DNA of 47,917 bases from Polyangiaceae bacterium (lineage in GTDB: Bacteria; Myxococcota_A; Polyangia; Polyangiales; Polyangiaceae), in NCBI GenBank assembly GCA_020849655.1, contig JADLFU010000046.1:1-47917 (forward strand), given 5' to 3'. The notes beneath the pieces were generated by a model, which ran no database searches, had not been told where the DNA came from, and saw only the letters and a program-made list of their open reading frames with translations. Made by a program: the position numbers and the translations under genes. Each line of letters opens with the position of its first letter. The stretch's first letter is position 1. Below are positions 20,009-27,446 of the stretch, piece after piece.

Positions 20009-21220
20009 ATGGACGTCGGGCTCGATCGCCTCGCCGCGCTCCCCTCCCTCGCCGCGTGGCTGCGCGCGCGCCGCGTCGGCCTGCTCGCCCACCCCGCGAG
20101 CGTCGATCGGGAGCTCGTGCACGTCTCCTCCGTGCTGGCGGCGCTCGGCGTCGCGCCCTCGATCGTCTTCGGCCCCGAGCACGGGTACGGCGGCGAGGCG
20201 CAGGACATGATCGGCGTGGCCGACGCGCGCGATCCGCGGACGGGCGCGCCGATCGTCAGCCTCTACGGTGACTCGTTCGAGTCGCTGTCGCCGACGGCGG
20301 CGCAGCTCTCGGCGCTGGACGTCCTCGTGATCGATCTCGCCGACATAGGGTCGCGCTACTACACGTTCGTGTGGACGGCGCTGCTCGCGGCGCGCGCGGC
20401 CGCGCGAGCGGGGGTGCACACCTTGGTGCTCGACCGCCCGAACCCGCTCGGCAACGCGCGGGTCGAGGGCGCGCTGCCGGAGGCGCGGTACCTGTCGTTC
20501 GTCGGCCTCGAGCCCTTGCCAGTGCGCCACGCGCTGACGCTGGGCGAGCTGGTCGCGCTGTTCGCCGCCCGGGACGGCCTGCCCCTCGGCGCCGACGGCG
20601 CGCTCTCGGTGCTCCCGGTCACGGGCGATCTCCGCCAGGGCGGCCGGGCGTGGGATCGGCCGTTCGTGCTGCCCTCCCCCAACATGCCGACGCTCGACAC
20701 CGCGCTCGTGTACCCGGGCGGGTGCCTGCTCGAGGGCACGAACCTCTCCGAGGGCCGCGGCACCACGCGCCCGTTCGAGCTGGTCGGCGCGCCCTTCGTC
20801 GAGGGCGCGGCGCTGTCCGCGCGCCTCCACGCGCTCGGCCTGCCCGGGTTCGTCGCGCGCCCGGTGACCTTCCTCCCCACGTTTCACAAGCACGCGGGCC
20901 AGGTGTGCGGCGGGGTGCAGGTGCACGTCACCGACCCGCGGGCGTTCCGTCCGTACGCCACGTACCTCGCGCTCGTCACGGAGGCGGCGCGGCTCGCGCC
21001 GGGCGAGTTTCGGTTCCGCACAGAGCGCTACGAGTTTCGCGACGACGTGCCCGCGCTCGATCTGCTCACCGGCAGCGGGGCCGTGCGCGAGGCCATCGTC
21101 GCCGGCGCCGACACGCGCTCGCTCGTCGAGCAAGCGTCGGCGGCGCCCGTCGACTACACAGCGACGCTCGCCCAGGCCGCGCGCGCTGTCGAGCTGGCCG
21201 CGAGAGGAGCCGAGCGATGA
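20009..21220 (+). CDS. namZ: DUF1343 family exo-beta-N-acetylmuramidase (NamZ-like)
   Basis: DUF1343 proteins include Bacillus NamZ, which removes non-reducing-end N-acetylmuramic acid from peptidoglycan fragments (GH171). The 403 residues carry FGPEHGYGGEAQDM (Glu57, the expected catalytic residue), DLADIGSRYYTFVW, DRPNPLG, LPSPNMPTL and GTNLSEGRGTTRPFE, all hallmark motifs. ATG 20009, preceded by AAAGAGG, was preferred over an earlier ATG. Unlike secreted NamZ, no signal peptide is visible from either start, so a cytoplasmic cell-wall recycling role is more likely. It follows the dehydratase by 53 bases and overlaps the thioesterase gene. Confidence 0.85.
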   Translation: MDVGLDRLAALPSLAAWLRARRVGLLAHPASVDRELVHVSSVLAALGVAPSIVFGPEHGYGGEAQDMIGVADARDPRTGAPIVSLYGDSFESLSPTAAQLSALDVLVIDLADIGSRYYTFVWTALLAARAAARAGVHTLVLDRPNPLGNARVEGALPEARYLSFVGLEPLPVRHALTLGELVALFAARDGLPLGADGALSVLPVTGDLRQGGRAWDRPFVLPSPNMPTLDTALVYPGGCLLEGTNLSEGRGTTRPFELVGAPFVEGAALSARLHALGLPGFVARPVTFLPTFHKHAGQVCGGVQVHVTDPRAFRPYATYLALVTEAARLAPGEFRFRTERYEFRDDVPALDLLTGSGAVREAIVAGADTRSLVEQASAAPVDYTATLAQAARAVELAARGAER

Positions 21221-21690
21221 CCACACGAACCACACAGAGCCTGCAGGAGCGCTACGCCCCTCACAACCAGTGCTTCGGCTGCGGCCCCGCCAACGAGCGG
21301 GGGCTGCGGCTCCGATCGCTCGTCGACGGCGACGCGCTCGTCGCGACGTTCCGCCCGGAGGCGCACCACCAGGCCTTCCCCGGCGTGCTGAACGGCGGTA
21401 TCACCGGCGCCCTGCTCGACTGTCACGGCAACTGGGCCGCCGCGCACGCGCTGATGATCACGCGCGCGCTCGACGCGCCGCCTTGCACGGTGACGGCCGA
21501 CTTCCACGTCACGCTGCGCCGGCCGACGCCGCTCGACGCGGAGTTCGCGCTGTGGGCGCGCCCGGTGTCCATCGAGGGAGACAAAGTCATCGTCGAGGCG
21601 ACGCTGACGGCGGTCGGCAAGGTGAGCGCGACGATGCGGGGGACGTTCGTCGCCGTGCGCGAAGGGCACCCCGCGTACCACCGGTGGTGA
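21217..21690 (+). CDS. Hotdog-fold thioesterase (PaaI-like)
   Basis: The 157-residue protein has the start NQCFGCGPANERGLRL (Cys19, Cys22) and HHQAFPGVLNGGITGALLDCHG, where Asp68 fits the catalytic position of PaaI/4HBT hotdog thioesterases. The C-terminal strands FHVTLRRPTPLD and KVSATMRGTFVAV complete the fold. Such enzymes hydrolyse acyl-CoAs in the cytoplasm. ATG overlaps the NamZ stop as ATGA, with AGAGGAG upstream, so the two genes are coupled. Its presence in one operon with a CoA-dehydratase activase system suggests it acts on a related acyl-CoA (inference). Confidence 0.85.
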   Translation: MTTRTTQSLQERYAPHNQCFGCGPANERGLRLRSLVDGDALVATFRPEAHHQAFPGVLNGGITGALLDCHGNWAAAHALMITRALDAPPCTVTADFHVTLRRPTPLDAEFALWARPVSIEGDKVIVEATLTAVGKVSATMRGTFVAVREGHPAYHRW

Positions 21691-21791
21691 CCCCTCCTGA
21701 CCCGAGGGGCCGCCCGGCGGCGCGAGCTCGACGGCGCGCTTGACATATGCCATATGCGGGCGCCGACGCGCAGCGCGACGGGGTGGAGACC

Positions 21792-21818
21792 GCGCGTGGG
21801 GCGCCGCGCCCCACGCGC
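21792..21818. terminator. Hairpin between convergent genes (bidirectional terminator candidate)
   Basis: An 11-bp perfect G/C stem (GCGCGTGGGGC pairing with GCCCCACGCGC) with a five-base loop lies between the thioesterase stop and the stop of the convergent Cys-rich gene. No T-run follows on either strand. Confidence 0.55.
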
Positions 21819-21832
21819 CGTCGCCCCGCTGG

Positions 21833-22351
21833 CTACTTGCACACTCCGCAGGCGTCCTCGCAGATGCAACCGCAGCCCGAGCAACACTGTGGGCCGAGCC
21901 CCTGGCAGTCCGCCAGGCACCCCTTGCACGCGGGCGTCGAGGCGCCGGCGCTCGGCAGGTTGGGGTTCTTCGCGCACGCGCCGCAGCCGCCGTGGCGATC
22001 GCCGTAGCACCGGCCCTCGGGCCCACAGAAGCCGCAGGGGCAGTCCTGTGCCGAGGTGCACCCCTGCGCGGCGTTCGGGTACGCGCAGACGCCCGAGATG
22101 CAGCTGCCGGCGCCGTCCAGGCCGCCCGCGCACGCGACGGCCGCGTTGCCGGGCGCGCACTCGGAGGTGTCGAGGCACGAGTGGTCGTAACAGTTGCCGT
22201 CGATGTCGCGGAAGCCCTTGCACGGCGCCTTCTGGGCGCCCGCGTCGCTCGCCTGCGCGTCCGCGCCTGCGTCCGCGCCGCCGAGCGCCTGCTGCATCAT
22301 GTCGGAGCAGCCGAGCAGAGAGACCGCCAACAGCGCGAGGACGCGTCGCAT
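21833..22351 (-). CDS. Cysteine-rich lipoprotein
   Basis: The 172-residue product has a lipoprotein signal (LALLAVSLLGC, Cys15). The mature part carries 24 further cysteines, spaced as in EGF/knottin-like or metal-binding modules (DCPCGFCG, GGCGACA, PQCCSGCGCICEDACGVC). Such proteins are typical of myxobacterial secretomes and are probably disulphide-stabilised on the outer surface. The shorter start was chosen because the signal peptide begins there. No known domain is recognised. It lies 45 bases after the start of the next minus-strand lipoprotein's 3' end and may share its transcript. Confidence 0.7.
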   Translation of the reverse strand: MRRVLALLAVSLLGCSDMMQQALGGADAGADAQASDAGAQKAPCKGFRDIDGNCYDHSCLDTSECAPGNAAVACAGGLDGAGSCISGVCAYPNAAQGCTSAQDCPCGFCGPEGRCYGDRHGGCGACAKNPNLPSAGASTPACKGCLADCQGLGPQCCSGCGCICEDACGVCK

Positions 22352-22396
22352 GCGCCCGCGGTACGGGACGCGCGCGCGCGGGGCCAACTTCTCGGC

Positions 22397-22804
22397 TCAC
22401 TCTCCCGAGGTGACGTCGTCCGGCGTGTCGAACACTCCATCCGGGCCGGCCGAGACCACGCGCGGGCCCCCCGGTGGACACACGACGCGGTACGGCTTGC
22501 CCCAGGCGTCCTCCGCGCGCAGCTCGGCGGTGACGAGCCTGGCAGCCACGACCTCTTCGACGGTGGGGCACTTGTCGCGCTGGGTGACGAAGATCGCGGC
22601 GCCGATGCGGATGGCGACGCCGAGCGCCGCCGTATACCGGATCTGCGAGGCGCGCAGCTGCTCCAGATCCTCCGCCTTCGCGTCGTCCTGCCGGGCCGGG
22701 GCGTTGTACAGCGTGGGCGTGGGCTCCTGGGCGGGCCGCTGCGCCGGCGATGCGCAGCCGAGGAGGAGAGACAGCGGCAGCACCGAGGGGGCGAGCGCTC
22801 GCAT
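22397..22804 (-). CDS. Lipoprotein with GspG pseudopilin-like C-terminus
   Basis: This 135-residue lipoprotein (signal LPLSLLLGC, Cys17) has a helical middle (AEDLEQLRASQIRYTAALG). It ends with CPTVEEVVAARLV...DAWGKPYRVVC...VVSAGPDGVFDTPDD. This ending resembles the C-terminal calcium-site region of type II secretion major pseudopilins (DPWGNPY...SxGxDGxxGTxDD), but the pilin N-terminal helix and prepilin peptidase site are replaced by a lipobox. The ATG at the signal start was chosen. It may be a lipid-anchored relative or decoy of the pseudopilin, a role I cannot verify. Confidence 0.65.
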   Translation of the reverse strand: MRALAPSVLPLSLLLGCASPAQRPAQEPTPTLYNAPARQDDAKAEDLEQLRASQIRYTAALGVAIRIGAAIFVTQRDKCPTVEEVVAARLVTAELRAEDAWGKPYRVVCPPGGPRVVSAGPDGVFDTPDDVTSGE

Positions 22805-22867
22805 CGCGCGAGTCTGGGGTTCGGCCGCGATCGGCGCAAGGGTGACGAGGAGCGCTGGCAAGGCTCG

Positions 22868-23224
22868 TCAGCGCAGCTCGGTGCGGAACAGGCGCGCGCT
22901 CTGCCCGCGCGCCTCGCTCACGACGCCCACCGCTGGGGTGTCGAGCCCGAGGCGCATCACACGCCCGGTGAGCGTCGGGGCTGGCGCCTCGAGCGCCGCG
23001 CGCACCTGACGCGCCACGCGGGGCGTCGCGAGCGGGACCAGGGGGCCGTCCGGCGTCGAGCGCACGACCACCTCCGCGGCGCCCGAGGGCTCGTCGGGGG
23101 AGAGCGTCGTCGTGATCGCCCGCCCCCCGCGCGCCTCCTCGGCGTGCGCAACGCCCGCGCCCAGCAGCGCAAGCGCTGCGACGGAGCCCGCCCATCCTGC
23201 GATCCACCTGGCGGAGAGCTTCAT
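22868..23224 (-). CDS. Small secreted protein of unknown function
   Basis: The 118-residue product has a signal peptide (IAGWAGSVAALALLGAGVAHA, cleavage after residue 28) and a short, mostly beta mature part with no cysteines and no recognised family. It is first of three small secreted-protein genes on the minus strand and is divergent from the flavoprotein gene. The ORF quality (codon bias, signal peptide) supports a real gene. Confidence 0.6.
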   Translation of the reverse strand: MKLSARWIAGWAGSVAALALLGAGVAHAEEARGGRAITTTLSPDEPSGAAEVVVRSTPDGPLVPLATPRVARQVRAALEAPAPTLTGRVMRLGLDTPAVGVVSEARGQSARLFRTELR

Positions 23225-23250
23225 GACCAGGATCTCGCAGCAAGCGCCGT

Positions 23251-23276
23251 GCCTCGGGCCTCGTTCGCCCCGAGGC
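23251..23276. promoter_or_regulatory. Inverted repeat in a divergent promoter region
   Basis: GCCTCGGG (23251-23258) and CCCGAGGC (23269-23276) form a perfect 8-bp repeat with a 10-base spacer, between the divergent starts at 23224 and 23333. It could be an operator for both genes or a leader hairpin of the flavoprotein transcript. Confidence 0.35.
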
Positions 23277-23332
23277 GTGTGGAGAGACGCCGGTGGCGCG
23301 CGGCGGGCGCTCGTCTATAGCGGCGCCGGTCC

Positions 23333-24733
23333 ATGCGCAGCCTGCCCTCGAACGTCCTCGCCGATCTCGCCGCGCTGCTCCCGCCGGACGCGGTCACGAC
23401 CGAGCCGTCGGAGCTCGCCGAGCTCGGGCGCGACTGGACGAAGGTCTTCGCGCCGGCGCCGTCGGTCGCGGCGCTGCCTCGCACGACCGACGAGGTCGCG
23501 CGGATCGTGCGCCTCGCGAACGAGCGCGGGGTCGCCGTCGTGCCGTCGGGCGGGCGCACGGGCCTCGCGGGCGGCGCGGTCGCGAAGGACGGCGAGCTCG
23601 TGCTGTCGATGTCGCGGATGCGCAGGATGGACCCAGTCGACGCCTCGGGCCGCACCGTCCGCGTGCAGGCGGGCGCCGTCACCGAGGCCGTCCACGCGCA
23701 CGCGGCGCCGCACGGCCTCACCTGGCCGGTCGACTTCGCGTCGAAGGGCTCGAGCCAGGTCGGCGGGAACATCGCGACCAACGCGGGCGGCGTGAAGGTG
23801 ATCCGCTACGGGCTGACCCGCAGCTGGGTCCTCGGCCTCGAGGTCGTGCTCGCGAGCGGCGAGGTCCTGCAGCTCAACGGGGGCCTCGAGAAGAACAACA
23901 CCGGGTTCGATCTCCGCCAGCTCTTCATCGGCAGCGAGGGCACCCTCGGCGTCATCACCGAGGCGACGCTGAAGCTCGCGCGACTGCCCGGCAAGCTCGA
24001 CGTGTTCCTGTTCGCCGTCGAGGACTTCGCCGCGGTCCTCGGGCTGTTCCGCGAGGTGCGCGCGGGCGGGCCGTTCCAGGTGAGCGCGTACGAGTTCTTC
24101 ACCGACCGGTGCTTCGCGCGGGTCGAGCGGCACCGCGGGCTGCCGATGCCGCTGTCACGCCGCGCGACCCACTACGTGCTCCTCGAGGTCGAGGCCGACG
24201 GCGGCGCGTCGCTCGACGAGTGGCTCGCGTCGCTGTTCGAGCGCGGGCTCGTCACCGACGGCACGATGGCGCAGACGTCATCGCAGGCGGAGAAGCTCTG
24301 GGCGTTGCGCGAGGGGATCAGCGAGAGCCTCTCGGCGACGGGGCTGCCTCACAAGAACGACGTCTCCGTCCCGATCGCGAACCTCGAGGGCTTCTGCGCG
24401 GAGCTCGACGCGATCTTCGCGGCGCGGTACCCGGGCTGGGAGGTGTGCCTGTTCGGCCACATCGGCGACGGCAACGTGCACGTCAACGTGATGAAGCCCG
24501 ACGCGCTCGACAAGGCCGAGTTCCTCCGACGGACGAGCGAGGCCGATCACGCGATGTTCGAGCTCGTGCAGCGCCACGCCGGCAGCATCAGCGCGGAGCA
24601 CGGCGTGGGGCTCCTGAAGAAGCCGTACCTCTCGTACTCGCGCGCGCCCGCCGAGCTCGCGGCGCTGCGGGCCGTGAAGCTCGCGCTCGATCCGAAGGGC
24701 ACGCTCAACCCCGGCAAGATCTTCGACCCATGA
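23333..24733 (+). CDS. FAD-linked D-2-hydroxyacid dehydrogenase (D-2-hydroxyglutarate/D-lactate type)
   Basis: The 466-residue protein is a VAO/PCMH-family flavoenzyme. The FAD-binding half shows PSGGRTGLAGGA (76-87) and VDFASKGSSQVGGNIATNAGG (about 138-158), and the C-terminal half has GHIGDGNVHVNV and EHGVG, whose residues bind metal and substrate. This pattern is closest to D-2-hydroxyglutarate dehydrogenases and GlcD/Dld2-type enzymes that oxidise D-2-hydroxy acids and pass electrons to ETF or quinone. Exact substrate is uncertain. TATAGC lies 11 bases before the ATG and no Shine-Dalgarno is visible. Its stop overlaps the next ATG (ATGA). Confidence 0.85.
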   Translation: MRSLPSNVLADLAALLPPDAVTTEPSELAELGRDWTKVFAPAPSVAALPRTTDEVARIVRLANERGVAVVPSGGRTGLAGGAVAKDGELVLSMSRMRRMDPVDASGRTVRVQAGAVTEAVHAHAAPHGLTWPVDFASKGSSQVGGNIATNAGGVKVIRYGLTRSWVLGLEVVLASGEVLQLNGGLEKNNTGFDLRQLFIGSEGTLGVITEATLKLARLPGKLDVFLFAVEDFAAVLGLFREVRAGGPFQVSAYEFFTDRCFARVERHRGLPMPLSRRATHYVLLEVEADGGASLDEWLASLFERGLVTDGTMAQTSSQAEKLWALREGISESLSATGLPHKNDVSVPIANLEGFCAELDAIFAARYPGWEVCLFGHIGDGNVHVNVMKPDALDKAEFLRRTSEADHAMFELVQRHAGSISAEHGVGLLKKPYLSYSRAPAELAALRAVKLALDPKGTLNPGKIFDP

Positions 24734-26577
24734 GCGCGCGCGCGGCCCGACTCCCCGCGTGGGCCGCGCTGCTGTGGGTGCTCGCGACGCCCGCCGTCGC
24801 CCGGGCGGCGTGCGGTCCGGCGCTCGTCGACTGGGCGCGCGCGTGCGCGGCGCGCGAGGCCGTCTCCGTCGAGGCGACGGGGTGTCAGGACGGCCGCGCG
24901 ACGCTCGACGTCGGCCGGGGGAGCCTGCGGATCGAGCTGCGCGCGGATGGGAGCGGGTTCGTGTCCGAGCGAGGCGTCGGGCTCTCCCCCGTCGGGCAGT
25001 TCGCTGACTGGAAGGCGGAGCCCGCGCCGCGCCGCGAGGCCCTGGAGACCGCGCGCCGCTGCGTCACCGCGACGCCGCCGCCGCTCGTGGATCGCCCGGA
25101 CGCGACGGCCTCCGTCCGACCTCGCGCGGCGTCGCGATCGCCCACGACCTCGGTGTTGACGGCGCTCGGGCTCGTCCTCGTGCTCGCGGTGGCCGCGCGG
25201 AGGCTCGGCCTCCGGCTCACGGGCGCGTGGTTCGCGGTGACCGGCGTGGTGCTCGCGGCGCGGTGGTGGGCGCTGGGTGGCGCGTTCTTCCACCAGAACG
25301 GCCAGGGCCCGCTGTGGACGGCGCTCGACGGTCACTCGTCCCGCTACGGGCCCGGCTACGAGGAGCTGATGGCGCAGGCGGTCCGCGTCGACGCCGCGCG
25401 GCCGGAGCGCGCGATCTTCCTCGCGAACGCGGCGCTCGGGGCGCTGTGCCCGGCGCTGGCGTTCGCGGTCGCGCGCGCGCTCGGCCTCTCGCGGGGGGCG
25501 TGGCTCGTCGCCGCCGTGGTCGCGCTCGATCCGATCGCCGCGCGCGTCGGGGGGAGCGAGTCGTACTTCGCCGTCACGACGGCGCTCGCGTGGGCCGCGG
25601 CGCTCGGCGTGACCGTCGCGGCCACGACGCCGTCGACGCGACAGCGGTGGTTCGCGATCGCGGGCGCCGCCTTGCTGGTCGCGGCGACGGCGCGCGTCCA
25701 CCCCGTCGCGTGGGCGCCGCTGGCGACGCTCGCGCTGGTCCCGCTCGCGGGCGCGCGGCGAGGGGCGGCCAGGCACGTCGCGACGACGGCGGCGGGGATC
25801 GCCGCGGGCGTGCTCTTGTTCTCCGGACCGGCGATGCTCGAGGTCCTGCGCGGGCCGATCGGCGCGCAGTGGGCGCGCGCGTCGTCCCTGCGCCTCGAGT
25901 CCGTCGGCCCCGGGCTCGCGATCGCGGCCGGCGTGATCGCGCTGCTCGTCACGCGACGGCGCTCGCTCGCGCCCGCGGGCGCGCTCCTCGCGGTGGGCTG
26001 GACCTGGCTGACGTTCCGGCTCGAGCTGGATGATCCGCTGGTGGCGGGCGCGTACCTGCGGCTCGCCGCGCCGCCCGTCGTCGCGCTCGCGCTCGCCGTC
26101 CCGCTGCCTCGCCGCGCGCGCGCGCTCGCGGTCGCGCTCGCGGTGGGCGCGTGGTCCTGGTGGCTCCCCGGCGGCGCCGCGCGCGCGCGCGCGCTATCGA
26201 CGGACGCGCTCGAGGCGACGTGGGCGCTCGAGTGGCGCGAGCGTCTCACGCCTGCCGACGACGTCTGCTACGTCGCGCGCGCGGGGCGCGCCGTCCTGGC
26301 GCTCCCGCTGCACGAAGGCACGCACGCGCGCGCGACGCCCATCGATCCCGCCGTGAGCTGGACCACCGACGGCTGCACGCACTACTACCGGGGCGCCCTC
26401 TGCGACACGCCCGACGCGCGCGACGCGTGCCGAGACGTCGAGCGCGGCCTCCACCTCGCGCCGGTGGTCGTGCGCGCGCTGCCGGCCCGCCCGAGCTTGC
26501 CCTGGTTGCGCTACCTGACGTCAGAGGTCGACGTGGGGCTGTTCCGTGTGCTCGACGGGAGGCCACGCGCGCGCTGA
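24730..26577 (+). CDS. Multi-pass membrane protein with secreted N-terminal region
   Basis: The 615-residue protein begins with a signal peptide (LPAWAALLWVLATPAVARA) and a periplasmic segment of about 110 residues with three Cys. About 10 membrane helices follow (about 140-490), then a large hydrophilic C-terminal segment with two Cys-containing motifs (CTHYYRGALCDTPDARDAC). The helix block with HQNGQGPLW and YGPGYEE loops resembles dolichyl-phosphate-mannose-type (GT-C) glycosyltransferases, but the diagnostic acidic DE motif in loop 1 is not clear, so I leave the function open. The ATGA overlap couples it to the flavoprotein. Confidence 0.65.
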   Translation: MSARAARLPAWAALLWVLATPAVARAACGPALVDWARACAAREAVSVEATGCQDGRATLDVGRGSLRIELRADGSGFVSERGVGLSPVGQFADWKAEPAPRREALETARRCVTATPPPLVDRPDATASVRPRAASRSPTTSVLTALGLVLVLAVAARRLGLRLTGAWFAVTGVVLAARWWALGGAFFHQNGQGPLWTALDGHSSRYGPGYEELMAQAVRVDAARPERAIFLANAALGALCPALAFAVARALGLSRGAWLVAAVVALDPIAARVGGSESYFAVTTALAWAAALGVTVAATTPSTRQRWFAIAGAALLVAATARVHPVAWAPLATLALVPLAGARRGAARHVATTAAGIAAGVLLFSGPAMLEVLRGPIGAQWARASSLRLESVGPGLAIAAGVIALLVTRRRSLAPAGALLAVGWTWLTFRLELDDPLVAGAYLRLAAPPVVALALAVPLPRRARALAVALAVGAWSWWLPGGAARARALSTDALEATWALEWRERLTPADDVCYVARAGRAVLALPLHEGTHARATPIDPAVSWTTDGCTHYYRGALCDTPDARDACRDVERGLHLAPVVVRALPARPSLPWLRYLTSEVDVGLFRVLDGRPRAR

Positions 26578-26612
26578 GCTGAGATCCGACCCCCAGCGCG
26601 CGCGACGTCGAG

Positions 26613-26638
26613 GCGCGGACGAGGCCAGGCGCTTTTTT
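26613..26638 (+). terminator. Weak terminator-like GCGC hairpin plus T-run
   Basis: GCGC (26613-26616) and GCGC (26629-26632) are followed by six T. The stem is short; it lies 35 bases after the membrane-protein stop. Confidence 0.3.
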
Positions 26639-26668
26639 GTTGCGCGGATGGCCAGGTGATCGCTTGAT

Positions 26669-26684
26669 GATGACGATGGTCATC
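26669..26684 (+). promoter_or_regulatory. Operator-like inverted repeat GATGAC-GATG-GTCATC
   Basis: A perfect 6-4-6 repeat lies in an AT-richer patch just upstream of the DabA-like gene. No known regulator is assigned. Confidence 0.35.
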
Positions 26685-26692
26685 GACGTGCC

Positions 26693-27442
26693 GTGCGGCC
26701 CGCGGGAGGGGCGTTGAGCGAGGGGCGTGATCGCTCCGTCACGCCGGATCCCGCGGCGCCGCGCCCGGAGGTGCAGATCCTCTGCTGTGGTGGTGCCGGG
26801 GGAGAGTCGCTGCGTCATCGGCTCGGGGTGGTCGATCCGGGCATCGAGGTGCTCCTGGCAGACGCCGAGCTGCGCGGGTCTCTCGAGCGGCGCGAGGGGG
26901 CGCTGCGCGCCGCGGGCGAGGGCTCCAGGATCGAGCTTGCGTGGGTCTCGGCGAGGGAGGCCCTGTCGCCGGCGAAGATGCTGATCCGAGGCGCGGCGCG
27001 AGCGCCCGCGGAGGTCCCTCGGGGGCTCACGTCGCGCGACGCCGCGGGGCTGGTCCAGGACGCGCTGCTCGCGCGGGGGCCGAGCGCGGGGCGCGCGCGG
27101 CTGGTGGTCGTCCTCGGGCACGGCGCGCCGTGGACGCGGCGATCGCGGCACCGCTGCGGATCCTGCGGCGGCCGCCTGGACGCGAGGACCGCCCGCCAGC
27201 TCGCGTCGCTCGCGTGTCGCCCCGACGTCCGGGCCCTGCTCGCCGCGGAGGGGGCGGGCCTCCCCGACGACGCCTACTTCGTGGCCGCGGCGCGAGACAG
27301 CGACGCGTACGTCGTCACCTGGCTCGACCTCTCCCTCGTCCCTCGATACCTCGCGCCGGAGCTGATGCGCGTGAGGCAGGCGCTCCTCACGGCGGCGCAC
27401 CTCGGTCGATCGGCCGGCGCCCAGCTCGCGCGAGGCCGCTGA
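26693..27442 (+). CDS. Short, degenerate DabA (DUF2309)-like protein
   Basis: The 249 residues align by eye with the catalytic core of DabA, the large subunit of the DabAB inorganic-carbon importer, a beta-carbonic-anhydrase-like zinc protein. VQILCCGGAGGESLRHRL (27-44) matches the family's first zinc motif VQxxFCIDxRSExLRRHL. VVLGHGAP (His143) and RCGSCGGRLDARTA (C155/C158) match HG...DCGACGGxxxxNAR. ACRPDVRALLAAEGAGLPDDAYFVAA matches NRPxVRxxLxxxGIxIPDDTWF. The zinc/active-site Asp of CID is Gly here, the Asn-rich insert after HG is shortened, and the usual flanking several hundred residues are missing. No dabB-type partner is near. The GTG at 26693 or TTG at 26714 (after GGGAGG) may be the start. 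Confidence 0.6.
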   Translation: MRPAGGALSEGRDRSVTPDPAAPRPEVQILCCGGAGGESLRHRLGVVDPGIEVLLADAELRGSLERREGALRAAGEGSRIELAWVSAREALSPAKMLIRGAARAPAEVPRGLTSRDAAGLVQDALLARGPSAGRARLVVVLGHGAPWTRRSRHRCGSCGGRLDARTARQLASLACRPDVRALLAAEGAGLPDDAYFVAAARDSDAYVVTWLDLSLVPRYLAPELMRVRQALLTAAHLGRSAGAQLARGR

Positions 27443-27446
27443 GGGC

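Noticed and set aside
21740-21757. TTGACA followed by CATATG repeats, promoter-like
   Set aside because: It lies between two convergent stops and no gene follows on either strand at the right distance.
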